Position numbers and translations under genes: made by a program. The notes beneath the pieces are model-generated. The model was given only the letters and a program-made list of their open reading frames with translations, did no database searches and was not told the origin of the DNA. 64,000 bases of DNA from Streptomyces sp. NBC_00670. GTDB lineage: Bacteria > Actinomycetota > Actinomycetes > Streptomycetales > Streptomycetaceae. Positions 32,226 to 41,839 of this stretch are shown here, in pieces (the first letter of the stretch is position 1; each line of letters begins with the position of its first letter). The stretch lies in NCBI RefSeq assembly GCF_036226765.1, contig NZ_CP109017.1, positions 7,441,001 through 7,505,000 of the forward strand, in the 5' to 3' direction.

Positions 32226-33041
32226 TCAGGCCGTCGTCTCCGCGACCCCGGCCTCCTGCCGGGGCCCCGTGGTCAGCGGTACGGTCTCGCCGTCGCCGCT
32301 CAGGTGGGCCGTGAGGCCGCGCTTCGCGGCGGCGCGGGCGAAGCGCTCGGCGATGGCGGGCTGTTCGACGTAGGTGGGCGGGTTGTCGAACAGTTCGTAG
32401 TGGATGGCGCAGGCGGCGGTGGCGCCGAGAGCCGCCGCGGCCTCGACGGCCTGCTCGGGCGTCAGGGTGACGGGCACGTCCACCTCGTACCCCTCGAACT
32501 TCGCGATGACGCCGTTGACCGGCAGGAAGGCGACGTCGAAGGGACCGTGATCGCGGGCGATCTGCCACCAGTTGCCGTGCCACATGGTGTCCCCGCAGTG
32601 GATGATCCGGGCACCGGCGCCCTCCACGACCCAGGCCACCTGGTCGGAGTCGGTGCCCCGCCAGTCCAGCGAGGCGACGGGCGTCACCGTCAGCGGGCCG
32701 ATGCGGCGCGGCCGGCCCAGTTCCTGCGGGGTGGCCTCGACGCCGTCCTCCGCCAGCGCCGGCGCGAGCGGCGCGTGGCACCCGACGGTGCCGTACGCGG
32801 CGAGGCGCGTGATCAGCTCGCGGTCGTAGTGGTCGGGGTGCAGATGGGTGATCAGGGTGTGGGTTCCGGCGGACGCCTCGACGGGGGGCAGCGGCCGCTT
32901 GGGCTTCCCGAGCACGGGCTCCAGCGGCTCGACGTTCTCCAGCGGGTCGATCAGCACCCTGGTGTCGCCCAGTCGGACCTCCACCCCCGCCCAGCCCAGG
33001 CGGCGCAGACGGAGTGTGTCGTTGGCGGTGTGCGTGGTCAC
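32226..33041 (-). CDS. Metallo-beta-lactamase-fold hydrolase
   Basis: 271 residues from GTG 33041 (GAGGA six bases upstream). The zinc motif is THLHPDHYD (HxHxDH), with further ligands in HCGDTMWHGN and a C-terminal CAIHYELFDNPP. Resembles the UlaG/YtnP-like L-ascorbate-6-phosphate lactonase or phosphodiesterase-type members that act on small molecules. Divergent from an Rrf2-family gene; the gap contains TTTCGGTAA...TTACGAAA inverted repeats, a probable operator. Confidence 0.85.
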   Translation of the reverse strand: MTTHTANDTLRLRRLGWAGVEVRLGDTRVLIDPLENVEPLEPVLGKPKRPLPPVEASAGTHTLITHLHPDHYDRELITRLAAYGTVGCHAPLAPALAEDGVEATPQELGRPRRIGPLTVTPVASLDWRGTDSDQVAWVVEGAGARIIHCGDTMWHGNWWQIARDHGPFDVAFLPVNGVIAKFEGYEVDVPVTLTPEQAVEAAAALGATAACAIHYELFDNPPTYVEQPAIAERFARAAAKRGLTAHLSGDGETVPLTTGPRQEAGVAETTA

Positions 33042-33123
33042 GGCGGGTCCTCTAACTGTAATCATGTTGATTGCGATTTCGGTAAGCGTAGCCACGGCGG
33101 TTACGAAATGGCAAGATGGCCCC

Positions 33124-33570
33124 ATGGCCCGATCCACCAACACCCAGTTCGCCGTCGCCGTCCATGTGCTGACGTACCTGGCGGGCGTCACCGAAGGGCA
33201 CGCGGTGAGCTCCGAGGAGCTCTCCAAGAGCGCCAACGTCAACCCCGTCTATGTGCGCCGCGTCCTCGGTCCGCTGCGCGAGGCCGCGCTCGTGCGCTCG
33301 CGCCCCGGCGTCCGTGGAGGCTGGGAACTGGCGGCGGACCCCTCCGTGATCACTCTTGAACAGGTCTGGTCGCTGCTCCAGGGCGCCGACCCGGTGCTCG
33401 GGCTGCACGGGCCGGACCCGGACTGCGCCACCGGCCGCCATGTGCAGCGGAGCCTGACCGCGCTCGACCGGACGGTCGCCGACGCGGTGGCGGCCACGCT
33501 GCGCCGCTTCACCGTCCGCGACGTCCTCACGGGCGCGCTGGGGGACTTGCGGCCACTGCTCGGCGGCTGA
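33124..33570 (+). CDS. Rrf2-family transcriptional regulator
   Basis: 148 residues. Winged helix at the N-terminus (TQFAVAVHVLTYLAGVTEGH, then ELSKSANVNPVYVRRVLGPL and GVRGGWELA), as in Rrf2 proteins. The cysteine cluster of the IscR/NsrR group is absent (only one Cys, at PDCATG), so it is not an Fe-S sensor of that type. Presumed regulator of the divergent metallo-beta-lactamase-fold gene. Confidence 0.88.
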   Translation: MARSTNTQFAVAVHVLTYLAGVTEGHAVSSEELSKSANVNPVYVRRVLGPLREAALVRSRPGVRGGWELAADPSVITLEQVWSLLQGADPVLGLHGPDPDCATGRHVQRSLTALDRTVADAVAATLRRFTVRDVLTGALGDLRPLLGG

Positions 33571-33621
33571 CCGCCCCCCCCGCGGCAGCCGGCGGGTCCG
33601 CCGCGGGGCAGGGGCCCGAAT

Positions 33622-33643
33622 GGCTGTGCCGATTGGCGCAGCC
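33622..33643 (+). terminator. Hairpin downstream of the Rrf2 gene
   Basis: GGCTGTGCC (33622-33630), loop GATT, GGCGCAGCC (33635-33643): a 9-bp stem with one mismatch, 50 bases past the stop. No T-run, as usual for high-GC terminators. Confidence 0.45.
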
Positions 33644-33705
33644 GTCGGGGTGCGGCTGAAGTGGACCGCAGATCCGCTCTCCCCGACACGAAAGCGAGCA
33701 CCGCC

Positions 33706-33921
33706 GTGATCGTCAAGAAGCTGCACGACTCCGGGATCCGCTCCGAGCACGCCTACGCGGCAGGATTCGCCTCCATCGGTCTGACCGTCGTCTCGTGGAG
33801 CGTGTCGCTGCGGGTGGAGAAGAAGGGCGAGGAGCGGGCGGACCGCTGGGGGCTCTTCGTCGGGGAGTGGGCACCCACGTTCTTCGCTCTGGGCCTGGCG
33901 CTGGCCAACTACGAGAAATAA
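33706..33921 (+). CDS. Small two-helix membrane protein
   Basis: 71 residues from GTG 33706 (an in-frame GTG at 33661 would add 15). Short N-terminal amphipathic part (VKKLHDSGIRSEHAYAAG), a first hydrophobic helix (FASIGLTVVSWSVSL), charged loop (RVEKKGEERADR) and a second helix (GEWAPTFFALGLALANYE). No family assigned. It precedes selA by ten bases but has no evident link to selenium metabolism. Confidence 0.7.
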   Translation: MIVKKLHDSGIRSEHAYAAGFASIGLTVVSWSVSLRVEKKGEERADRWGLFVGEWAPTFFALGLALANYEK

Positions 33922-33931
33922 CGGCGTCGGC

Positions 33932-35395
33932 GTGGACCAGCGGGGCGCGGAGCGGTGGACGCGAGAGGCATCCGGAGCGGGGGAGGGCGCCGGGCCGGGA
34001 GCGCCGCAAGCCCTTCGCGACCGCTCCGCACCGGGCCACCGCACCGCCGGACACAACCCGAACGGAAGCGACCAGAACGGAAACGACCGGAACGGAAGCG
34101 ATGCGCGCCGGCGCATCCCGCGCACGGATGTCCTCCTCGCCGACCCGCGGCTGGCGGCCGCGATCACCCGGCTCGGGCCGCGACCGGTGAAGGCCGCGGT
34201 CCACCGGGCGCAGCGGCGCGCACGCCACGGCACCGTCGCCCCCGAGGAGGTGGCGGACACGGCGGTGGCGCTGCTGCCGCCCACGGCCGGCGGGCTGCGC
34301 CCGGTGATCAACGCCACCGGGGTGCTGCTCCACACCAACCTCGGCCGGGCCGCGCTGTCGGCCGCGGCCCGGCAGGCGGTCCGGGACGCCGCGGGCCCGA
34401 CCGACGTCGAACTGGACCTGCGCACCGGCGTCCGCGCCCGTCGCGGCCGTTCCGCCCTGGAAGCGCTGTGCGGACGGGTGCCGTCCGCCGCCGCGGCGCA
34501 TGTCGTCAACAACGGTGCCGCCGCCCTCCTCCTCGCCGCCACCGCGCTCGCCGCCGGCCGGGAGATCGTCATCGGCCGCGGCGAGATGGTGGAGATCGGG
34601 GACGGCTTCCGGCTGCCCGACCTGCTCGTCTCCACCGGAGCACGGCTCCGCGAGGTGGGGACCACCAACCGTACGAACGCCGCGGACTACGCCGACGCGA
34701 TCGGCCCGGAGACCGCGTTCGTCCTGAGGGTCCACCCCTCCAACTTCCGCGTCACCGGCTTCACCCGCGCCGCCCCGACCCGTGACCTGGCCGCGCTCGG
34801 CGTGCCCCTGGTCGTCGACATCGGTTCCGGGCTGCTCGGCCCGCACCCGCTGCTGCCCGACGAGCCCGACGCGGAGACCGCACTGCGGGACGGCGCCGCG
34901 CTGGTCACCGCGAGCGGTGACAAACTGCTCGGCGGACCCCAGTGCGGACTCCTCCTCGGCGACGGCGACCTCGTCCGCACCCTGGCCCGGCACCCCCTGG
35001 CCCGCGCCCTGCGGGTGGACAAGCTCGCCCTGGCCGCCCTGGAGGCCACCCTCACGGGCCCCGAGACCCCCACCGCCCGGGCCCTGGCCGCCGATCCCCG
35101 CGCACTGACGCACCGCGCCGAGCGGCTCGCCGCCGAGCTGGGCGCCAGCGGCGTCGACGTACAGGCCGTGACCTGCACCGCCACCGTCGGCGGCGGAGGC
35201 GCGCCGGGAGTGGAACTGCCCAGCGCGGCGCTGTCCCTGCCCGAGCCGTACGCCGCCGCACTGCGCACCGGCCCGGCCCCCGTGGTGGGCCGGCTGGAGG
35301 CGGGGCGCTGTCTGCTCGATCTGCGGGCGGTGGAACCGGAGGACGACGACCGGCTCGCCGAGGCGGTGCGGACGGCCGCACCGGACGGGAGGTGA
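33932..35395 (+). CDS. selA: L-seryl-tRNA(Sec) selenium transferase
   Basis: 487 residues if the only in-frame start, GTG 33932, is used; the first 65 residues are low-complexity (NGSDQNGNDRNGSD repeat) and family similarity begins at RIPRTDVLLADPRLAAAI. PLP-binding lysine in ASGDKLLGGPQCG; other landmarks: INATGVLLHTNLGRAALS, HVVNNGAAALLLAATALA, EVGTTNRT, VLRVHPSNFRVTGF. SelA converts seryl-tRNA(Sec) to selenocysteinyl-tRNA(Sec) with selenophosphate. First of selA-selB-selC(antisense)-selD. The N-terminal extension and absence of a clear ribosome-binding site leave the start uncertain. Confidence 0.92.
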   Translation: MDQRGAERWTREASGAGEGAGPGAPQALRDRSAPGHRTAGHNPNGSDQNGNDRNGSDARRRIPRTDVLLADPRLAAAITRLGPRPVKAAVHRAQRRARHGTVAPEEVADTAVALLPPTAGGLRPVINATGVLLHTNLGRAALSAAARQAVRDAAGPTDVELDLRTGVRARRGRSALEALCGRVPSAAAAHVVNNGAAALLLAATALAAGREIVIGRGEMVEIGDGFRLPDLLVSTGARLREVGTTNRTNAADYADAIGPETAFVLRVHPSNFRVTGFTRAAPTRDLAALGVPLVVDIGSGLLGPHPLLPDEPDAETALRDGAALVTASGDKLLGGPQCGLLLGDGDLVRTLARHPLARALRVDKLALAALEATLTGPETPTARALAADPRALTHRAERLAAELGASGVDVQAVTCTATVGGGGAPGVELPSAALSLPEPYAAALRTGPAPVVGRLEAGRCLLDLRAVEPEDDDRLAEAVRTAAPDGR

Positions 35396-35400
35396 ACGCC

Positions 35401-37314
35401 ATGCGGGTGCTGGCCACCGCGGGCCACGTCGACCACGGCAAGTCCGCCCTGGTGCGGGCCCTGACCGGCATGGAACCCGACCGCCACGAGGAGGAACGCC
35501 GCCGCGGACTCACCCTCGACCTCGGCTTCGTATGGACGCCCCCCGACGCCGACGGCGAGCACCTGGCCTTCGTGGACGTCCCGGGACACGAGAGGTTCGT
35601 GCCCACCATGCTCGCCGGGGCCGGCCCCGTCCCCGCCGTCCTGTTCGTGGTCGCCGCCGACCAGGGCTGGCAGCCCCAGTCCCAGGAACACCTGGCGCTC
35701 CTCGACGCCCTGGGGGTACGGCACGCCGTCCTCGCCGTCACCCGCAGCGATCTCGCCGACCCCGAACCCGTACGCGCGGACGCAGTGGAGCGGCTGGCCG
35801 GCACCTCGCTGGGCGCCGTGCCCTCCGTCGCGGTGAGCGCGTTCACCGGAGCCGGACTGGACGACCTGCGCCGCGAGTTGAGCCGGCTGGCCCGCGCCCT
35901 GCCCGTGCCGCCCGCCGACGCCGACGTACGGCTGTGGCTGGACCGTGTCTTCACCGTGCGCGGGCACGGCACCGTCGTGACCGGCACCCTCGGCGCGGGC
36001 ACCCTGCGCGTCGGCGACCGCCTGGTGACCGGGGAGGGCCCGGCCGAACTCAGGGTGCGCGGGCTGCAGTGCCTCCAGGAGCAGCGGACCTCCGTCAGCG
36101 GCGTGGCCCGTGTCGCGGTCAACGTCCACGGCACACCGGACGGCGCTCTGCGGCGCGGCACGGTGCTGCTGACCCCGGACCGCTGGCTGCTGACGGATCT
36201 CGCCGACGTCCGCGTCACCGGCGAACCGGCCGGCGAACTGGCCCGGACGGTGACGCTGCACCTCGGTACGGCGGCCGTCCCGGTGACCGTCCGCCCCCTG
36301 GGCGAGGACACCGCCAGGCTGACCCTCGGCCGGCGGCTGCCGCTGCGCGTCGGGGACCGCGCGGTCCTGCGCGAACCAGGCGGCGGGCGCCCGCCCCGCG
36401 CCGTGACCGTGCTCGACGTGCGCCCGCCACGCCTGCACCGCCGGGGCGCGGGCCGGGCCAGAGCGGCCGAACTCGCCACGATGACGGGCCGCCCCGACGG
36501 CACGGGCGAGCTGCGCCGACGCGGTCTCGTCCGCCGCTCGGAGCTCCTGGCGATGGGCGTGCCCGCGCCCGTCGAGCCCGTCACCGGCGACTGGCTGGCC
36601 GACGACTCCCACTGGGCGCGGCTGCGTGAACGACTGGCCGTCGAGACCGAACGCCACGCGCGCCGGCACCCCATGGAGCCCGGCCTGCCCACCGAAGCCG
36701 CCCGACGGCTCCTCGACCTGCCCGACCGGGCCCTCGTGGACGCCCTCGCCCGCACCCCCGGCACGGAGGAACTGCTGTGCCGGGACGGGAGGTTGTACGG
36801 CCCCGAGAGTGCAGGCCCCGCCCTGCCGCCGCCGCTGCGGGCCGCCGTGGACGCCCTGCGGCACGAGCTGGAGAAGGCGCCCTTCCGCGCTCCCGAGGCC
36901 GATCGGCTCGCCCAACTGGGGCTCACCCGCAAGGCGTTGGCCGCCGCCGTGCGGGCGGGCGCGCTGCTGCGGATCGCCGAGGCCGTCGTGCTGCTGCCGG
37001 GGGCGGACGAGCGGGCCGCGGCGGTACTGCGCCGGCTGCCGGGGCCCTTCACGCTCAGCGAGGCCCGCAAGGCCCTCGACACCACCCGCCGGGTCGCCGT
37101 GCCGCTCCTGGAGTTCCTCGACGCCCGCCGGCTCACCGAACGGGTGGACGACCAGCGCAGACGCTGCCGGCCGGAAGGAACGGAAGAGCCGGAAGGGCTG
37201 GAAGGGCCGGAAAGGGAGGGGCGGACGGAAATGGAGGAGGGGGAGGAGAAGGCGGACGGAGGCGGACGGGAATCGAACCCGCCTGCCCGAGATCCTCGGG
37301 CACCTCGGTTTTGA
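35401..37314 (+). CDS. selB: Selenocysteine-specific elongation factor
   Basis: 637 residues. GTPase domain: GHVDHGKS (G1), DVPGHERF (G3), TRSD (G4); then translation-factor beta domains and a C-terminal region with the winged helices (WH1-4, about 390-600) that bind the bSECIS hairpin. ATG 35401 has GGGAGG eight to nine bases upstream; GTG 35392 overlaps the selA stop and is an alternative. The last 40 residues are Glu/Gly/Arg-rich (purine-rich DNA) and the final 58 bases overlap the tRNA-Sec gene on the opposite strand; the stop TGA (37312-37314) lies exactly opposite the UCA anticodon. Confidence 0.93.
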   Translation: MRVLATAGHVDHGKSALVRALTGMEPDRHEEERRRGLTLDLGFVWTPPDADGEHLAFVDVPGHERFVPTMLAGAGPVPAVLFVVAADQGWQPQSQEHLALLDALGVRHAVLAVTRSDLADPEPVRADAVERLAGTSLGAVPSVAVSAFTGAGLDDLRRELSRLARALPVPPADADVRLWLDRVFTVRGHGTVVTGTLGAGTLRVGDRLVTGEGPAELRVRGLQCLQEQRTSVSGVARVAVNVHGTPDGALRRGTVLLTPDRWLLTDLADVRVTGEPAGELARTVTLHLGTAAVPVTVRPLGEDTARLTLGRRLPLRVGDRAVLREPGGGRPPRAVTVLDVRPPRLHRRGAGRARAAELATMTGRPDGTGELRRRGLVRRSELLAMGVPAPVEPVTGDWLADDSHWARLRERLAVETERHARRHPMEPGLPTEAARRLLDLPDRALVDALARTPGTEELLCRDGRLYGPESAGPALPPPLRAAVDALRHELEKAPFRAPEADRLAQLGLTRKALAAAVRAGALLRIAEAVVLLPGADERAAAVLRRLPGPFTLSEARKALDTTRRVAVPLLEFLDARRLTERVDDQRRRCRPEGTEEPEGLEGPEREGRTEMEEGEEKADGGGRESNPPARDPRAPRF

Positions 37315-37349
37315 AGACCGGGAGGGCCACCAGGCACCCACACGCCTCC
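37257..37349 (-). tRNA. selC: tRNA-Sec (UCA)
   Basis: Minus-strand 93-base tRNA. Acceptor strand GGAGGCG at the 5' end (37349 down) pairs with CGCCTCC before discriminator G (37257); no CCA encoded. Anticodon arm CCGGTCTTCAAAACCGG with TCA at 37314-37312. Long variable arm CCCGAGGATCTCGGG and T arm GCGGGTTCGATTCCCGT. The extended acceptor (eighth pair T-C mismatched) and large extra arm are typical of bacterial tRNA(Sec). It decodes UGA for the selenoproteins encoded downstream. Confidence 0.93.
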
Positions 37350-37456
37350 ACCTCCCGCCACGGTACTGGAAGGTCTTGTATGTCCCGGTATCGCCCGCCG
37401 CCCCGCGTGCCGCGCCCCACCGGCCCCGCACGACCCGTCCCCCGAGGAGCCCCGGC

Positions 37457-38476
37457 ATGACCACCACCCGCGAAACCCCCGTACGGCTCACCCAGTTCGC
37501 CCACGGCGGCGGCTGCGCCTGCAAGATCCCGCCCGGTGAACTGGAGGACATGCTCGGCGGGTTGTCCGTGCCGCTTCCGGCCGGCACGCCCCTGCTGGTC
37601 GGTGCGGCCACCGGGGACGACGCCGCCGTCGTCCTCCTCCCCACGCCCGGCGGCGGGCCCGCGCAGGCGATGGTGTCCACCGCCGACTTCTTCACCCCGG
37701 TAGTCGACGACCCCTACGACTGGGGGCGCGTCGCCGCGGCCAACGCCCTGTCCGACGTGTACGCCATGGGCGGCCGTCCCGTCCTCGCCGTCAACCTCCT
37801 GGCCTGGCCGCGCGACCTGCTCCCGCTCGACCTGGCCCGCGAGGTGCTGCGCGGCGGTCTGGAGACCGCCGCGGAGGCCGGGTGCCATGTCGGGGGCGGG
37901 CACAGTGTGGACGATCCCGAACCCAAGTACGGGATGGCCGTCACCGGGCTCGCCGACCCGGCGCGGCTGCTGCGCAACGACGCCGGCCGGCCCGGCCAGC
38001 CCCTCTCCCTCACCAAGCCCCTCGGCCTCGGTGTACTGAACAACCGGCACAAGGCCACCGGCGAGCGGTTCGCGCAGGCCGTGGCCACCATGACGGCCCT
38101 CAACCGGGAGGCGTCCGAGGCGGCCCTGGCCGCCGGGGCGGCCTGCGCCACGGACGTCACCGGGTTCGGGCTCCTCGGCCATCTGCACAAACTCGCGCGG
38201 GCGTCCGGCGTGAGCGCGGTGCTCGACACCGCCGCCGTGCCCTACCTGGACGGGGCACGCGAGGCCGTCCGGGACGGCTACGTCAGCGGCGGCACCCGGC
38301 GGAACCTGGACTGGGTGGCGCCGTTCACCGACTTCGGGGGGACGGACGCCGACACCCGGCTGCTGCTGGCCGACGCCCAGACCTCCGGCGGCCTGCTCGT
38401 CGCCGGGGAGATCCCGGGCGCCCCCGTGATCGGCGAACTGATCCCGCGCGGGCCCCACTCGATCGTCCTGAAGTGA
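37457..38476 (+). CDS. selD: Selenide, water dikinase
   Basis: 339 residues. The N-terminus has RLTQFAHGGGCACKIPPGEL, in which the first Cys and the Lys match the catalytic Cys17/Lys20 of the E. coli enzyme; the position is Cys, not Sec. Further motifs: GDDAAVVLL, STADFFTPVVDDPYDWGRVA (metal/ATP-binding aspartates), GGGHSVDDPEPKYG, TDVTGFGLLGHL, ADAQTSGGLLV. Makes selenophosphate from selenide and ATP for SelA. ATG 37457 follows GGAG by seven bases. Confidence 0.95.
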   Translation: MTTTRETPVRLTQFAHGGGCACKIPPGELEDMLGGLSVPLPAGTPLLVGAATGDDAAVVLLPTPGGGPAQAMVSTADFFTPVVDDPYDWGRVAAANALSDVYAMGGRPVLAVNLLAWPRDLLPLDLAREVLRGGLETAAEAGCHVGGGHSVDDPEPKYGMAVTGLADPARLLRNDAGRPGQPLSLTKPLGLGVLNNRHKATGERFAQAVATMTALNREASEAALAAGAACATDVTGFGLLGHLHKLARASGVSAVLDTAAVPYLDGAREAVRDGYVSGGTRRNLDWVAPFTDFGGTDADTRLLLADAQTSGGLLVAGEIPGAPVIGELIPRGPHSIVLK

Positions 38477-38504
38477 GGCCCACGCGCCGGGCGCCGCCCG
38501 CGGA

Positions 38505-41500
38505 TCACGGCTCGGTACCCGTGTGTTCGTCGATGCCCGCCCGTGCCCGGTAGGAGCGGACCAGCTCCACCGAGGCCGGGCCCCGGGGGCGGCGGCCCGG
38601 GCGGATGTCCACCGCGAACGCCTTCGTCTCCTGGATGTGGGTGTTGGGGTCGAGGGACAGATGGGTCAGCTCGTTGGCCGCGTCCCCCGTGGTGTACCCG
38701 TTGGGCCCCCAGTGGTAGGGCAGGCCCACCTGGTGCAGGGTGCGGCCGTGCACCGTCAGTGGTGCCATCCGGTCGGTGACCAGCACCCGCGCCTCCACCA
38801 CGCCCCGGGCACTGACGATCGTCGCCCAGCCGGTGTGCTCCAGACCCCGCTCGGTGGCGAGTTCCGGCGACACCTCGCAGAAGAACTCCGGCTGCAGCTC
38901 CGCGAGATACGGCTGCCAGCGCGACATACCGCCCGCCGTGTGGTGCTCGGTGAGCCGGTAGGTGGTGGCCACGTACGGGAACACCTCCGTACCCGGCTCG
39001 CCCCCGCTGGGCTGATAGCGGTTGTCCGGATGCGGCGGCATCAACTGCCGCACGGGGTTGCGCTGTTGCCCGTAGAGAAGGTTCGGGAACGGCGAGTCCT
39101 GCGGCTCGTAGTGGGCCGGCAGCGGGCCGTCGGTGAGCCCTGCGGGCACGTACAGCCAGGCCTTGCCGTCGGCCTGCATCACGAACGCGTCGGTGCCCGA
39201 CAGGGCCTCGGGGCCCTTCGCGTCCGGCGGCGGTTGATGGTGGGGGGACTTGTCCTTGGAGAAGTCGGCGATGTCGTGGCCGGTCCACTCCGCCTTCTCC
39301 TCGTCCCACCACACCAGCGCCTTGCGCTCGCTCCACGGTCTGCCGTCCGGGTCGGCCGAGGCACGGTTGTACAGGATGCGCCGGTTGGCGGGCCACGCCC
39401 AGCCCCACTCGTTGGCCACCCAGTTCTGCTCCTTGCCCGGCTTGCGGCGGGCGGCCTGGTTGACGCCGTCGGTGTGGACGCCGCAGTAGATCCAGCAGCC
39501 GCACGCGGTGGAGCCGTCCGGCTCGAGCTGCTCGTAGGAGGTCAGCGGCTCGCCGTCGGCGTTGTAGCCGTTGATCTCGGCGAGCACCGTCTCCGCGTCC
39601 GGCTCCGCCTCCTCGCCCTTGGTGGGGTAGTCCCAGGTCAGGTCGAGCACCGGCCGGTCCATCGGATCCGCCGACCCGGCGAGCTTCTGCCGGATCAGCC
39701 GGCCCAGGTGGTAGGTGAACCACAGGTCGCTGCGCGCCTCGCCGGGCGGGTCGACGGCCTTGTGGTGCCACTGCAGCAGCCGCTGGGTGTTGGTGAAGCT
39801 GCCGTCCTTCTCGGTGTGCGCGGCGGCCGGCAGGAAGAACACCTCGGTGGCGATGTCCTCGGTGCGCAGCTCGCCGGTCTCGATCTCCGGGCCGTCCTTC
39901 CACCAGGTGGCCGACTCGATGAGGGAGAAGTCCCGTACGACCAGCCAGTCCAGGTTCGCCATGCCCAGCCGCTGCATCTTCGCGTTGGCCGAGCCGACCG
40001 CCGGGTTCTCGCCGATCAGGAAGTAGCCCTTGCACGTCCCCTCGAGCTGGGCCATGACCGTCTCGTAGGTGGAGTGCGAGCCGGTCAGCCGCGGCAGGTA
40101 GTCGAAGCAGAAGTCGTTGTCCGGGCGGGCCGCGTCGCCCCAGTACGCCTTGAGCAGGCTGACCAGGTAGGAGCGCATGTCGCCCCAGAAGCCCTTCTCC
40201 GCGGCCTCCGCCTTCACGAAGCTGTCCAGGTTTTCCTGCTTGTGCGCGTGCGGCATCGGGATGTAGCCCGGCAGCAGGTTGAACAGGGTCGGGATGTCGG
40301 TGGAGCCCTGGATGGAGGCGTGTCCGCGCAGGGCGAGGATGCCGCCGCCGGGCCGGCCGATGTTGCCGAGCAGGGTCTGCAGCACGGCCGCCGCGCGGAT
40401 GTACTGCACGCCCACCGTGTGCTGCGTCCAGCCGACCGCGTAGGCGAAGGCGGTGGTGCGCTCCCGGCCGGAGTTCTCCGTGACCAGCTCGCACACCTGC
40501 CGGAACAGCTCCTGCGGCACCCCGCAGATCTCCTCCACCATCCGGGGCGTGTAGCGGGCGTAGTGCCGCTTGAGCACCTGGAACACACAGCGCGGGTGCG
40601 TCATGCTCTCGTCGCGCTCGGGCTCGCCCTCGCCGAGGGAGGCACCGCCGGACCCGTGCGACTCGCCGCCCGCCGCCTCCGACACCGAGGACCCGCCGCC
40701 GGTGCGCTTTTCGTACTCCTCGTCCCGCTGGCCGGAGGCCGCCTGCACCTCCATGCCCTCGTACTGCCAGGTGCCGTTGTCGTAGCTGCGGCCGTCCCGG
40801 TCGAGACCGGAGAACACGCCGTCGAGGTCCTCGGTGTCCTCGAACTCCTCGGTCAGCACGACGGGGCCGTTGGTGTACGCCACCACGTAGTCACGGAAGT
40901 ACTTGTCGTTGCCCAGGACGTAGTTGATGATCCCGCCGAGGAAGGCGATGTCGGTGCCCGCGCGCAGCGGCACATGCAGATCGGCCAGCGCGCTGGTGCG
41001 GGTGAACCGCGGGTCGACGTGGATCACCTTGGCGCCGCGCGCCTTGGCCTCCATCACCCACTGGAACCCGACCGGATGGCACTCGGCCATGTTGGAACCC
41101 TCGATGACGATGCAGTCGGAGTTCTGCAGGTCCTGCTGGAAGGTGGTCGCGCCGCCGCGGCCGAACGAGGTTCCCAGACTGGGAACGGTGGAGGAGTGTC
41201 AAACACGCGCCTGGTTCTCGATCTGCACGGCACCGAGCGCGGTGAACAGCTTCTTGATGAGGTAGTTCTCCTCGTTGTCCAGCGTCGCCCCGCCCAGACT
41301 GGCGACACCCAGCGTGCGCCGGGTGCGGGTGCCGTCGACCTCCCACTGCCAGCCGGCCCGACGGGCCTTGACGACCCGGTCGGCGATCATGTCCATCGCC
41401 GTGTCCAGGCCGAGCCGCTCCCACTCGGTGCCGTGCGGACGCCGGTACAGGACGTGCTGTTCACGCGCGCCGCCCGTGGTCAGCTGCAGACTGGCGGCGC

Positions 41501-41765
41501 CCTTGGGACACAGCCGGCCGCGTGAGACGGGGGAGTCGGGGTCGCCCTCGATCTGGGTGACCCGGTCGTCCTCCACGTACACGTTCTGGCCGCAGCCCAC
41601 GGCGCAGTACGGGCAGATCGACTTGACGACCCGTTCGGCCGAGGCCACCCGGGGGGTGAGCCGCGCGGTGGGCCCGCTCTTGGCGGCGGCCCCGCGGCCC
41701 AGTGGGTCGGTGCCCTTGAGCTGCCGGTAGACCGGCCAGGAGTCGATCCAGGTACGTACGCCCAT
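38505..41765 (-). CDS. fdhA: Formate dehydrogenase, molybdopterin catalytic subunit (selenoprotein)
   Basis: 1086 residues read through an in-frame TGA at 41199-41201 as selenocysteine 189. The context ENQARV-U-HSSTVPSLGTSFGRG matches the active site of FDH-N/FDH-O enzymes. An N-terminal 4Fe-4S motif uses Cys51, 54, 58 and 86 (CPYCAVGC...GRLCPKG). Bis-MGD-binding regions follow (CIVIEGSNMAECHPVGFQW; GYFLIGENPAVGS; C-terminal PYHWGPNGYTTGDAANEL). No twin-arginine signal peptide, so it should face the cytoplasm. It oxidises formate to CO2, passing electrons to FdhB and the NrfD-type subunit encoded upstream in the same strand (42856-43908, 41840-42859). A conventional gene caller would split it in two at the TGA. 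Confidence 0.93.
41170..41186 (-). promoter_or_regulatory. bSECIS hairpin of fdhA
   Basis: Twelve bases after the UGA the mRNA reads GUUCCC-AGUCU-GGGAAC: a perfect 6-bp stem with a five-base loop. The GU-containing loop (AGUCU) recalls the GGUCU apical loop recognised by SelB in E. coli fdhF, at similar distance. Confidence 0.7.
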
Positions 41766-41839
41766 GACATGACCTTTCGGACGAGCACGCGTGGTGCCGC
41801 TCGGACCAGTTGACGGGAGGGGGGAACCGGCGTCGCGGG

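Noticed and set aside
33932..34130. A separate small gene before selA
   Set aside because: The NGSDQNGNDRNGSD-type stretch is simply in frame with selA, without its own stop; it is a low-complexity extension of uncertain translation.
37312..37314. selB stop TGA read as selenocysteine
   Set aside because: No SECIS-like hairpin other than the tRNA itself and no family sequence beyond this point; SelB proteins normally end near here.
34687..37695. 1002-codon minus-strand open frame opposite selA-selB
   Set aside because: It is the shadow of two well-recognised genes; its translation is low-complexity and without domains, as expected for antisense frames in high-GC DNA.
41196..41204. fdhA as two separate genes split at the TGA
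   Set aside because: The sequence on both sides is one continuous FDH-N type protein and the TGA lies exactly at the known selenocysteine position.
38523..41525. 1000-codon plus-strand open frame opposite fdhA
   Set aside because: Antisense shadow of the formate dehydrogenase gene; no domain content.
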